Below, in pieces: positions 1-8,423 of a stretch of DNA of 64,000 nucleotides. Every line of letters begins with the position of its first letter. Within the stretch, counting starts at the first letter, position 1. Source of the DNA: Bacteroidales bacterium (GTDB taxonomy: Bacteria > Bacteroidota > Bacteroidia > Bacteroidales > UBA3663); assembly GCA_024694125.1 (NCBI GenBank), contig JAILKE010000038.1:23933-87932 (forward strand), given 5' to 3'. Under the pieces are notes generated by a model. It did no database searches and was not told the origin of the DNA. It worked only from the letters and a program-made list of their open reading frames with translations. The position numbers and the translations under genes were made by a program.

Positions 1-1
1 C

Positions 2-3000
2 ATCTACCAGATATCGTACAGCGACCTGCGCAAATGGGGATTCAGCGACCCCAGCCAGGTGGGCGTATATGGATTCGGCGGACATAAGCTGTCCGAGAAC
101 CTGGCTGACGGACACATCGACGACCTGCCTGAGGTGGCCACCCTGCACGATGCGGACAAGGAGCGCATCCTCTTCTACGGCCGCGGACTGGTCAGCTGGA
201 GTTATACAGCAAGCAATGGATTCGTCCAGCAGCAACACCCATACGCCAACATGGAGCACGGCACCTATGCCTGCTACTTCCTGCACCAAAAGGAGGACGA
301 GGCCCCACTGAGCCTGGAGGAACAGGCATCGGACGATGCGACATCGGCCACCCTGACCCTGACAGAGTACGACGAATACTGGCTACACGAGACAGCCGAA
401 GCCAACCTGGGCAACGCCGGTCAGGAGTGGTACGGCGAGTCGTTCATCAACCAGACGGTACAGAGTTTCAGCATGCCCGAAGAGACCGCACTGAAGGGAC
501 ACTCCTTCCTGCCAGGCACGACGCGCATCACCGTAGCCTTTGCAACCAAGGCATCGGCCACCTCGACCCTGCAGATAGCGCTCAATGACTCGGTGCTGGG
601 CTCGCTGAGCATAGGCAGCACAAGCGAATATGGCAGCGAGAACTCGTACGATGCCACATTGACCAAGGTCAGCACGCTGTCCAGCCCCACGGTAAAACTG
701 ACCTACAAGGCTGGATCGAGCTCGCCATCGGCAGCCCGCCTCAACTACATACGTCTGCAGGGCAAATGCGCACTGCAGGCATCGAGCCAAGAGCCATACA
801 TGCTGTTCCGCAACGCCAAGGCCATCAGCCGCCGCGTAGCCTACAAGCTGAGCGGTCTGAACAGCCAGATGCAGGTGTGGGACGTAACGTCGCCGAACGA
901 CATACGCCACCAGCAACTGCTGGGCGACACACTCTTCGTCCCCAGCACGACGGGACTGCGCGAGTATGCTGTGGTGAACCTGCAGAGCACCGCCTACCCC
1001 ACGGTCTATTCCTACGGCGCACTGAGCAGGACCCAAGACCTGCACGGATGCGACTCGATCAACCTGGTGATAGTGGCACCCACCGGTCTGTTCCAGCAGG
1101 CAGACTCACTGGCACACTACCGCGCACGCTATGACCAACTGTCATGTGCCGTGGTATCGCCCGATGCCATATACAACGAGTTCTCCAGCGGTGTGCCCGA
1201 CGCCACCGCCATACGTCTGTTCCTGAAACGGCTCTATGACCGCGAGACTGCACGGGTGAAGAGCGACGACGAACGACAACTGCGCTACCTGCTCCTGTTC
1301 GGCGATGGATCGTACGACAACTACAGCGCCTGCGCCAGCAAGTATATGCTGCCCTGCTACGAGAATACCCAGTCACTCACCGAAACCGGCTCCTACGTAA
1401 CAGACGATTACTTCGGCATGCTGGACGACGAGGTGAGCAGCTTGGCTTACGGCACGCTCGACGTGGGCGTGGGCCGCATACCGGCTTCATCGAGCGAGGA
1501 GGCCGACGAGATGTTGGCCAAGATAACCGGCTACGACCAGAAACGCTACGGCAGCTGGCGTAACCGCATCTGCTTCCTGGCGGATGACGAGAAGATAGAG
1601 AACGGCACGCTCAAGGACCCCGAAAACGAACATGTGAGCCACTGTGACGAAATGGCAAGCATACTGGAGCAACAGGGTCACAAGGAACTGGCCATACAGA
1701 AAATCTACCTGCCAGCCTACCAACAGACATCAACCACATCGGGTACCGACTACGCCGACGCACGCAAGGACCTGTACAATGCACTGCAGGAAGGCGTGCT
1801 GATGTTGGACTACGCCGGCCACGGTGCAGCCAACAACATCTGCCACGAACAACTCATCACAGTCAACACTGCATCACAACTGCGCATGTCGCACCTGCCC
1901 CTGTGGATCATGGCATCGTGCAACGTGGCACGATGGGATGACGACGACGCCTCGCTGTGCGAAGCATTGGTCCTGAACCCTAACGGCGGCGCTGCGGCTG
2001 TGCTGGGTGCAGCGCGCGAGGTCTATATGACCAACAACCGCAACCTGAACCGTCAACTGATGACGCACCTGTGTGACCGCCTCCCGGACGGTAGCCCCTA
2101 CGCCCTGGGCGATGTAATCAAGGCCGCCAAATGCAATATGACCGGCGATGCCAACAAACTGAGCTACAACCTGCTGGGTGACCCATCCATGACATTGGCA
2201 CTGCCAAGTCGGCGCGTGGTAGTGGACAGCATACATGGTGAATTCAAGACATTGAGCACCGTCACCATATATGGACACGTGAACCAGAGCGACGGAGAGG
2301 AGATGGACACGGACTTCAGCGGTCTGCTCTACTCGACCATCTACGACGCCGTCGATACGCTCACCTGCGACCAGGGTCTGTGGAACGGAGAAAACGCCTT
2401 CTCCTTTACTGCCCGTAAGCGCAGGCTCTTCTCCGGCCGCAGCATCGTACAAAAAGGACAATTCGAATTCACCTTCATGATGCCCCAGGATATTTCGTAC
2501 AATGAGGGCAACGGACTGATGAACTTCTATGCCTGGAACGGCGGACTGTGCGAGGCAAGCGGCTACTACGAGGACTTCGCCATCGAACGCGACGCCACAG
2601 CCGACACCGAGGCGGACACCACTCCACCCACCATCATCGCCTGTTTCATGGACTCGCCGGACTTTGCCGACGGAGACCGGGTGAGCACCACGCCGTTCTT
2701 CTACGCCGAAGTGGCTGACGCCAGCGGCATCAATGCCACGGGCAACAGCATCGGACACGACATCACATTGACCCTGAAGTGCCTGTCCAACCCAATCATC
2801 TCAACACAGCAATATGTGCTGAACAATCAGTTCACCACCTTCACCGGCTCGTCATCGCACGGCAACGTGAAGTACTCGCTGACGGACCTGCAGGAAGGTA
2901 CCTACCAGGCTACTTTCCGTGTGTGGGACGTATATAACAATGTTTCGTCGCGCACCTTCACATTCGAAGTGAGCAACGAATCGCTCCCCGAGATAGCGAG

Positions 3001-3364
3001 CCTGCAAGCCTACCCATCACCTGCCACACAGGGCAGTACGGTCACCTTCCAGGTGCTGCACAACCGCCCCGAGAGCGCCGACCAACTCCGCCTGCAGATA
3101 TACACGCAGACAGGTGTCAAGGTCCTGGACAAGGAGGTATCGACCAGTTCGTGCGAAGTGGTCTATCTGGAACAGAATGCCACCTCGGTCCTCCAGACCT
3201 CGTCCTACATGAATGCGGACGAGACCAGCCAACTCCTGGGCCGCACCACCATGACGTGGACTGCCGATGTCGCTCCTGGCATCTACCTCTACCGTGTCTA
3301 TCTCTCGGCAGGCAGCGAAGAAACGGCTTCGGAATCGCAAAAGTTGATAATCACAGCCCATTGA
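2..3364 (+). CDS. porU: PorU, T9SS C25-type signal peptidase/sortase (5' partial)
   Basis: Cell-surface C25 (gingipain-like) cysteine peptidase of the type IX secretion system. In this family PorU removes the C-terminal sorting domain from cargo and attaches the mature protein to surface lipopolysaccharide. The reading frame is open to the left edge, so the ORF-track GTG start at 59 is not the real start and the N-terminal part is missing. Visible features: a C25 core with the His-containing motif YAGHG (visible residue about 607) and the Cys-containing motif IMASCN (about 640), which match the catalytic His/Cys pair; an immunoglobulin-like region with DTTPPTI near residue 880; and a C-terminal sorting-domain-like end (SPATQGSTV, then APGIYLYRV). 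About 1120 residues are visible, close to family length, so little is lost. porV follows after 52 bases, the same order as in Porphyromonas. Confidence 0.9.
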   Translation: MYQISYSDLRKWGFSDPSQVGVYGFGGHKLSENLADGHIDDLPEVATLHDADKERILFYGRGLVSWSYTASNGFVQQQHPYANMEHGTYACYFLHQKEDEAPLSLEEQASDDATSATLTLTEYDEYWLHETAEANLGNAGQEWYGESFINQTVQSFSMPEETALKGHSFLPGTTRITVAFATKASATSTLQIALNDSVLGSLSIGSTSEYGSENSYDATLTKVSTLSSPTVKLTYKAGSSSPSAARLNYIRLQGKCALQASSQEPYMLFRNAKAISRRVAYKLSGLNSQMQVWDVTSPNDIRHQQLLGDTLFVPSTTGLREYAVVNLQSTAYPTVYSYGALSRTQDLHGCDSINLVIVAPTGLFQQADSLAHYRARYDQLSCAVVSPDAIYNEFSSGVPDATAIRLFLKRLYDRETARVKSDDERQLRYLLLFGDGSYDNYSACASKYMLPCYENTQSLTETGSYVTDDYFGMLDDEVSSLAYGTLDVGVGRIPASSSEEADEMLAKITGYDQKRYGSWRNRICFLADDEKIENGTLKDPENEHVSHCDEMASILEQQGHKELAIQKIYLPAYQQTSTTSGTDYADARKDLYNALQEGVLMLDYAGHGAANNICHEQLITVNTASQLRMSHLPLWIMASCNVARWDDDDASLCEALVLNPNGGAAAVLGAAREVYMTNNRNLNRQLMTHLCDRLPDGSPYALGDVIKAAKCNMTGDANKLSYNLLGDPSMTLALPSRRVVVDSIHGEFKTLSTVTIYGHVNQSDGEEMDTDFSGLLYSTIYDAVDTLTCDQGLWNGENAFSFTARKRRLFSGRSIVQKGQFEFTFMMPQDISYNEGNGLMNFYAWNGGLCEASGYYEDFAIERDATADTEADTTPPTIIACFMDSPDFADGDRVSTTPFFYAEVADASGINATGNSIGHDITLTLKCLSNPIISTQQYVLNNQFTTFTGSSSHGNVKYSLTDLQEGTYQATFRVWDVYNNVSSRTFTFEVSNESLPEIASLQAYPSPATQGSTVTFQVLHNRPESADQLRLQIYTQTGVKVLDKEVSTSSCEVVYLEQNATSVLQTSSYMNADETSQLLGRTTMTWTADVAPGIYLYRVYLSAGSEETASESQKLIITAH

Positions 3365-3416
3365 TTTACAATTGGACGATTTACTATTTACAATTCTACC
3401 GAAACACAATTGATCT

Positions 3417-4643
3417 ATGAAAAAAATCATATTTTCTCTCCTCTCATTGGCTTGTGCCTCTTCGACCGTCTGGGCCGACACATCGGATGAATCGAGCACG
3501 ACCACCGATATGGCCAAGCAATACAACCCCATCCATACCGAGGCAATCTCGCTGGGTATCACACCCGATGCCCGCGCTGGCTCTATGGGTGACGTCGGCG
3601 CCGCAACCGAACCAGATGAAAACAGCCAGTACTGGAACCCTGCCAAATATGCCTTTGCCTATAGCCGCGGCGGCATATCGGTCAACTATACCCCATGGTT
3701 GCGCAAGATAGTCAGCGACATCAACATCGCATACGTCTCGGGATACTGGAAATTCGGTTACTACGACAACCAGGCTGTATCGGCCTCGCTGCGCTACTTC
3801 GGACTGGGCGAGGTTCAAGTGGTCAACTGGGAAGACCCGACTAAAGTCATCCAGGTCATCAACCCAATGGAGATGGCTCTGGACCTGGGCTACAGCCGCC
3901 AGTTGAGCGAGAGTTTCTCCATGGGCGTCGTGATGCGCTACATCCACAGTAAGATGACCTACACCGACAGCGACAACGAACCTGCCAACACATGGGCGGC
4001 CGACCTGGCAGCCTACTACACGGCCTATCCGCAAGTGGGCTACAGCGAATGTCAGTGGTCATGGGGTGCCAACATATCGAACATTGGCGGCAAGGTATCG
4101 TACGATGGTGGTGCTACCTCCTTCTTCCTGCCCTGCAACTTGCGTCTGGGCACCTCGTTCACCTTCCCCATCGACGACTACAACCTGATGTCGCTCAACT
4201 TCGATGCCAACAAACTGCTGGTGCCTTCGTTCCCACAGTCGTACCAGTTCTACGACGCTGACGGACAACTCGATGACGAGGCCTACCAGGCTGCCAAACA
4301 GGAATACTACGACATGTCGGGCATCAAGGGCCTGTTCAAGTCCTTCAGCGACGCTCCTGGCGGTGGTACCGAGGAGTTTCACGAGATTAACTGGGGATTC
4401 GGCCTGGAGTACACCTACGACCGCCGTTTCTTCCTGCGCGCCGGCTACCATCACGAGAATGAGTACAAGGGCAACCGTAAGTACTTCACCTTTGGCGGCG
4501 GCATCGTGCTCAACGTCTTCCACATCGACGCTGGCTATGTGATGAGCACTGCCCAACAGTCGGCATTGGACCAAACTCTGCGCTTCTCCCTCGGCTTTGA
4601 CCTGGAGGGCATTCGCGACCTGGTGGGCAGCAACCGCCGATAA
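3417..4643 (+). CDS. porV: PorV (LptO), T9SS outer-membrane barrel
   Basis: Outer-membrane beta-barrel of the type IX secretion system. In the family it takes cargo by the C-terminal sorting domain from the translocon and delivers it to PorU in the attachment complex. The 408-residue protein has a signal peptide (residues 1-20, ending VWA), then the typical family opening with SLGITPDARAGSMGDVGAA and a YWNPAKYAF segment, then alternating amphipathic strands to the C-terminus. Family length is about 390-400 residues. It lies 52 bases after porU and probably shares its transcript; a strong hairpin terminator follows. The short spacer contains the AT-rich words (ATTTACTATTTACAATT) that recur in other intergenic spaces. 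Confidence 0.9.
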   Translation: MKKIIFSLLSLACASSTVWADTSDESSTTTDMAKQYNPIHTEAISLGITPDARAGSMGDVGAATEPDENSQYWNPAKYAFAYSRGGISVNYTPWLRKIVSDINIAYVSGYWKFGYYDNQAVSASLRYFGLGEVQVVNWEDPTKVIQVINPMEMALDLGYSRQLSESFSMGVVMRYIHSKMTYTDSDNEPANTWAADLAAYYTAYPQVGYSECQWSWGANISNIGGKVSYDGGATSFFLPCNLRLGTSFTFPIDDYNLMSLNFDANKLLVPSFPQSYQFYDADGQLDDEAYQAAKQEYYDMSGIKGLFKSFSDAPGGGTEEFHEINWGFGLEYTYDRRFFLRAGYHHENEYKGNRKYFTFGGGIVLNVFHIDAGYVMSTAQQSALDQTLRFSLGFDLEGIRDLVGSNRR

Positions 4644-4703
4644 TCGGGCACAATCACCCCATCAACGCTCTATTTTTGAACAAAATAACTCAGTATAAGA
4701 TAC

Positions 4704-4750
4704 AAAAAAGTGAAAATCGCAACACATTTTCACTTTTTTTCTTTTTTTTT
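4704..4750 (+). terminator. Rho-independent terminator after porV
   Basis: The arms AAAAAAGTGAAAAT and ATTTTCACTTTTTT form a hairpin around a loop of about 9 bases, ending in a long T tract. It lies 60 bases after the porV stop and closes the porU-porV unit. Confidence 0.85.
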
Positions 4751-4756
4751 GCATAA

Positions 4757-4791
4757 TTTGATACAACATATTGATTTTTTTTGTATTTTTG
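4757..4791 (+). promoter_or_regulatory. Possible promoter for the 4888 gene
   Basis: TATTTTTG at 4784-4791 matches the Bacteroidota -7 box TAnnTTTG. The nearest TTTG (4757-4760) is 23 bases upstream, longer than the usual 19-21, so the -33 assignment is weak. Confidence 0.4.
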
Positions 4792-4887
4792 CGCCATTAA
4801 ATGAATTAGTAATGAATCCTAACGCGAGCTCGTTTGGAATTACCACAGATTGAAACAGCCAAATAATAAACCCAAAACAATCATAAT

Positions 4888-5898
4888 ATGGAGACGAAAA
4901 AAACAGTCCTCATTTCTAGTGTTTGCGCAGTAATTTTAGGCGCAGGAATTTACTTCTATCATGATTGGAGTGTAAAACAGGCCGTTGCTCAGTACAACGA
5001 GGAGCACATGACCTTAGCAGAAAAAGATCCTGAGTATGCTACACTGCTCGACAAGGTAGCAAAGGCTACTGACATGAAAGATGTTACCGAATTTGCAGAA
5101 TTCAAGAAAGCTTTCAGTAATGCTTTCCCAGAGAACAGCGCACAGGCAAGACTCTTGAAACTCGACAATTTGAAAGGATCAAGCATATTGCTCATCCCTC
5201 AGCCAACAACCAAGGTCGATTACTTCGGAGAGAAGACTCCCGATACATTGTACCACTACAAGGGAGATGTCCACACACCTGACAGCATGGCCCGTCTGCG
5301 CTTCGACATCTCGGCTCGCGGCATCGTAGCTGAAATCAACATGGCAGATTGCTTCCGCACCAAGGAACAGCAGATTCCTGCCGATGCCAAGTTCCTCTCA
5401 TGCAACTGGAAGCAGAAGGACACAAGCAAGATTGATTATTCAATCGAATTCGAAGATTGCCTCGCTTCACACGGCGCACTCACATTGCACGTCACCGGCG
5501 ACAACGGCAGCTACATCTCTATTGGCTCGGACGTCGAGTTGCCCAACAATGCAACCCTCATCATCAACGATGGCAAGAACACAATCCACGAGATCAAGGG
5601 TAAGGTTCGCGACAAGAACATCTACCAGATCACTGACATCGAGAAGATGGCCGAAGTATTCTACTCTCCTACAGACGAGATCATCATCTCTATCTGCGCA
5701 GTAGATAGCAAGGGCTCCTCGATGAACTTCTCACAGAAGTGGATCAGACCTAACATCTGGGCAGCTTTCGCTCCCGCAGCAGGTCTCTCTCCTGCTCAGG
5801 TATTTGACAGCATCTGCAGTGGTCAGGATTTCCGCAACATCGTACGCAAAGCCACCATGCATGAACTGGATATGAAAATTCCTGCCTTCAAGAATTAA
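4888..5898 (+). CDS. Membrane-anchored protein of unknown function
   Basis: I do not recognise this 336-residue protein. It has one N-terminal hydrophobic segment (residues about 7-24, VLISSVCAVILGAGIYFY) after a positively charged start, so it is probably anchored in the inner membrane with the bulk in the periplasm, or exported. Residues 25-90 are charged and helical. The rest looks beta-rich, with a segment like FDISARGIVAEINMADC and a later LSPAQVFDSICSG. It has its own probable promoter and a strong terminator, so it is likely a single-gene unit. Codon use in the second half looks like that of well-expressed genes nearby. There is no catalytic motif that I can name. Confidence 0.75.
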   Translation: METKKTVLISSVCAVILGAGIYFYHDWSVKQAVAQYNEEHMTLAEKDPEYATLLDKVAKATDMKDVTEFAEFKKAFSNAFPENSAQARLLKLDNLKGSSILLIPQPTTKVDYFGEKTPDTLYHYKGDVHTPDSMARLRFDISARGIVAEINMADCFRTKEQQIPADAKFLSCNWKQKDTSKIDYSIEFEDCLASHGALTLHVTGDNGSYISIGSDVELPNNATLIINDGKNTIHEIKGKVRDKNIYQITDIEKMAEVFYSPTDEIIISICAVDSKGSSMNFSQKWIRPNIWAAFAPAAGLSPAQVFDSICSGQDFRNIVRKATMHELDMKIPAFKN

Positions 5899-5936
5899 TT
5901 GACAACGAATGGCTTTACAGCCAACCGACAAAATAG

Positions 5937-5973
5937 AAGACCGCAGCACCTCCCGGTGTTGCGGTCTTTTTTT
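5937..5973 (+). terminator. Rho-independent terminator
   Basis: AAGACCGCAGCACC pairs with GGTGTTGCGGTCTT (14 pairs, one G-T) around the loop TCCC, followed by seven T. It ends the 4888 gene. Confidence 0.9.
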
Positions 5974-5980
5974 ACTTCGT

Positions 5981-6052
5981 ACGAAAATAAAAATAAAAAA
6001 ACGATAACGATAACGAAAACGAAAAAAACGATAACGAAAACGATAACAATAA
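5981..6052. repeat. AACGAT/AACGAA hexamer-like low-complexity repeat
   Basis: A purine-rich stretch made of ACGAAAATAAA, then alternating AACGAT and AACGAA words (for example ACGATAACGATAACGAAAAC). The same words recur at 8037-8153 and, in reverse complement, at 60369-60395. It sits between a terminator and the flavodoxin promoter; together these fill the gene-free interval 5899-6216. Confidence 0.8.
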
Positions 6053-6110
6053 GAGAATATACTCATTTATGGCGATTAAACGAGAGCAATAAAATCGACA
6101 TTATTGGGTA

Positions 6111-6141
6111 TTGCCCAAACTATAGAAAAGGACTACCTTTG
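6111..6141 (+). promoter_or_regulatory. Bacteroidota-type promoter for flavodoxin
   Basis: TTG (6111-6113), 20 bases, then TACCTTTG (6134-6141), the Bacteroidota primary-sigma pattern. Predicted transcription start is near 6148, giving a leader of about 70 bases before the flavodoxin ATG. Confidence 0.75.
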
Positions 6142-6216
6142 CACCGGCTAAAATAAGAATCGGAGTATTGACTCCGGAAATTGAGCCGAATCTTTAATAC
6201 ATTTTTTTCAATAAAC

Positions 6217-6711
6217 ATGAAACAAACTATTGTTATTTACGGTTCTACAACCGGTACATGCGAGTCTATTGCTCAGAACATCGCCGCTAAGCTTGGTGTT
6301 GAGGCAATCAATGTAAGCGATCTCACTGCTGACGTAATTGCAGCCAATGACAACCTGTTGCTGGGTACCTCTACATGGGGTTCGGGCGAGGTTCAGGACG
6401 ACTGGTATTCGGGCATCGAGACCCTCAAGGGTGCATCGATGGCAGGCAAGAACGTCGCTCTGTTCGGTTGCGGCGACAGCGCAAGCTACTCTGATACGTT
6501 CTGCGGCGGTATGTTCACCGTTTACGAGGCTGCCAAGGCTGCAGGTGCCAACATCATCGGTCAGGTTTCGACCGACGGCTATACATTCGACGATTCACAG
6601 GCTGTAGTGGACGGCAAGTTCGTAGGTCTGGCTCTGGACAACGACAATGAAAGCGACCAGACCGACAGCCGCATCGATGCCTGGCTGGAGGCAATTAAGC
6701 CATCTCTTTAA
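6217..6711 (+). CDS. fldA: Flavodoxin
   Basis: Small FMN electron carrier of the long-chain flavodoxin class, replacing ferredoxin when iron is short. The protein is 164 residues starting at MKQTIVIYGS; the ORF-track start at 6181 (TTG) adds 12 residues with no family match, so the ATG at 6217 is preferred. The phosphate-binding loop is GSTTGTCES at residues about 8-16. The aromatic FMN-flanking segments are TSTWGSGEVQDDW and the later GCGDSASYSDTFCGG. It is transcribed alone between a clear promoter and terminator. The heme operon 7 kb downstream makes an iron-limitation role plausible, but no Fur box was identified. Confidence 0.93.
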   Translation: MKQTIVIYGSTTGTCESIAQNIAAKLGVEAINVSDLTADVIAANDNLLLGTSTWGSGEVQDDWYSGIETLKGASMAGKNVALFGCGDSASYSDTFCGGMFTVYEAAKAAGANIIGQVSTDGYTFDDSQAVVDGKFVGLALDNDNESDQTDSRIDAWLEAIKPSL

Positions 6712-6723
6712 TTTAGTATATAG

Positions 6724-6754
6724 GGACTCAGGGCGACCTGAGTCCTTCTCTTTT
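6724..6754 (+). terminator. Rho-independent terminator after flavodoxin
   Basis: GGACTCAGG pairs perfectly with CCTGAGTCC around the loop GCGA, followed by TTCTCTTTT. It starts 13 bases after the flavodoxin stop. Confidence 0.9.
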
Positions 6755-6888
6755 CCTTGTATCGCAATATTCTGTCAGCATTCATGCAGAACGAGGCAGA
6801 AACGCACGTGGAGCACGAAAGGTAATTACAATAGACCGACCGACTCTACCCTCGACAGGAAATTGCGAAAATTGAACAAACTAACGAT

Positions 6889-8034
6889 ATGAAACATTTC
6901 TTTACTATCATCGGGTTAATACTACTATATTACATAGCCGCTCTGGCATGTAATATTCTGGGATTCCTACATCCCTTCTTGTGGGTATATTCAGCGCTAA
7001 CCTGTGCCATCGTCACAGCTTGGCCCTACTGTAAGTTGGTCAAACTATACCCACGCTTCGGTATGGCGCTGCTCACCACTGCCGTAGTCACATTGATCTA
7101 TCTGGCTATGGGCGAAGGGGACATGCTGTACATCTGGTTGTCACTGGCCATCGGCATTGCAGCCGAAGTGGCTCGACTGGCTGGGGGATATCGCTCGTTC
7201 ACCTCACGCATCTTAGGCTACTGCATCATCACGCTCCTCCCCTTCTCCAACACGCTCCGCATGTGGATTGACCATGATCATGCCATGGTCCAGACCACTG
7301 AGGAGATGGGTGCCGAGTATGCCGCGCAGATGGAGCATGTTCTCTCTCCCTGGTTGCTCGCTCTGATCATCGTATGTACATTGATTCTGGCAGCCATCAT
7401 GGCGCTGATCTGCTACCGCCGCGAGTGGTACCAGTATATGCTCGACAACTGCAGCAAACCTCACAACAACTGGTTCGGCACCTTCATGCTCCGTTTCGGT
7501 ATGAACCAGGGGCACAAGATCCTGACGAAGTTCGCCTTTGAGAACGTCCAGTTGGACAAGGAACGCGACATCCTCGACATCGGTTGCGGCGGCGGACACA
7601 ATCTGTCGGTCTATCTGAAACGCCTGCCCCAAGCCAAAGTCTATGGTCTGGACTACTCCGAAAAGAGTGTAGAGGTCTCTCGTCAGGTCAATATCCGCGA
7701 GGTCAACCAGGGTCGTTGCATCGTCATGCAGGGCAATGTGGCAGAACTGCCATTTGAGGCTGAATCGTTTGACCTTGTCTCGGCCTTCGAGACGATATAC
7801 TTCTGGCCTACCATTCAGGATTGCTTCAACGGTATCTACAATATTGTTCGTCCCGGCGGCCGTTTCATGGTTACTGGCGATGTTCCTGAACTGGCCTCCA
7901 AATGGGCCAACAGCTACGAAGGCATGCATGTATATACCGCCCAACAGGTATCGGACATGATGAAAGTTGCGGGATTCAGCAAAGTTGAGGTATTCGACAA
8001 CAAAGTGGCCATGGTCATCGTGGGAACGAAGTAG
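6889..8034 (+). CDS. MptD/Trep_Strep-like membrane domain fused to SAM methyltransferase
   Basis: A 381-residue protein with two parts. Residues 1-185 hold about six membrane segments and resemble the MptD/Trep_Strep family of ECF-transporter substrate-binding (S) components: a small hydrophobic start, then CKLVKLYPRFG, a LAMGEGD loop, AEVARLAGGYRSFTSR, and a hydrophobic segment before RREWYQYM. Residues 200-381 are a class I SAM-dependent methyltransferase: motif I is DILDIGCGGGHNLS, followed by VYGLDYSEKSVE (acidic loop), AELPFEAESFDLV and the post-motif VRPGGRFMVTGD. The substrate is unknown. No ECF ATPase or T component is adjacent. It stands alone between terminators. The methyltransferase assignment is firm; the S-component resemblance is by eye. 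Confidence 0.8.
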   Translation: MKHFFTIIGLILLYYIAALACNILGFLHPFLWVYSALTCAIVTAWPYCKLVKLYPRFGMALLTTAVVTLIYLAMGEGDMLYIWLSLAIGIAAEVARLAGGYRSFTSRILGYCIITLLPFSNTLRMWIDHDHAMVQTTEEMGAEYAAQMEHVLSPWLLALIIVCTLILAAIMALICYRREWYQYMLDNCSKPHNNWFGTFMLRFGMNQGHKILTKFAFENVQLDKERDILDIGCGGGHNLSVYLKRLPQAKVYGLDYSEKSVEVSRQVNIREVNQGRCIVMQGNVAELPFEAESFDLVSAFETIYFWPTIQDCFNGIYNIVRPGGRFMVTGDVPELASKWANSYEGMHVYTAQQVSDMMKVAGFSKVEVFDNKVAMVIVGTK

Positions 8035-8036
8035 GG

Positions 8037-8153
8037 ACTTCGTACTAAAACGATAACGAAAACCAAAACTTCGTACTAAAACGAAAACCAAAACCAAAAC
8101 TCCGTACCAAAACGATAACTTCGTACCAAAACGATAACCAAAACGAAAAAAAA
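8037..8153. repeat. AACGATAAC / CTTCGTACYAAAACG repeats
   Basis: Four to five imperfect units of the form TTCGTACYAAAACGATAAC mixed with AAAACC words, starting directly at the stop codon of the methyltransferase fusion. It is the same low-complexity family as 5981-6052. Confidence 0.8.
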
Positions 8154-8155
8154 TT

Positions 8156-8197
8156 GGAGGCAGATGCTCATTTCGAGTGTCTGCCTCCTAAGTTTTA
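8156..8197 (+). terminator. Rho-independent terminator
   Basis: GGAGGCAGA pairs with TCTGCCTCC, extended through a short mismatch by GCTC/GAGT, and is followed by TAAGTTTT. It closes the methyltransferase gene. Between here and 8424 I find no supported feature. Confidence 0.8.
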
Positions 8198-8423
8198 TAC
8201 TGGCTCCGTTCCTTCCTATTCCTGGAAAATGTTAACCAAGTACTAATCTGTATTCAAAGCTACGTATATCTAAAGATCTTTGGTCCATGCCCCAGAAAAA
8301 TCAATTAAATGAGGGCCATGTTTTGCGATGAGAATTGGGCCAAAGAGAATAAAATTGCGAGTTAAAGGAGTTTTCGAACCAGCACAGGAAGAAAAGGACT
8401 GGAATCGAGAACCTACAAGGACA

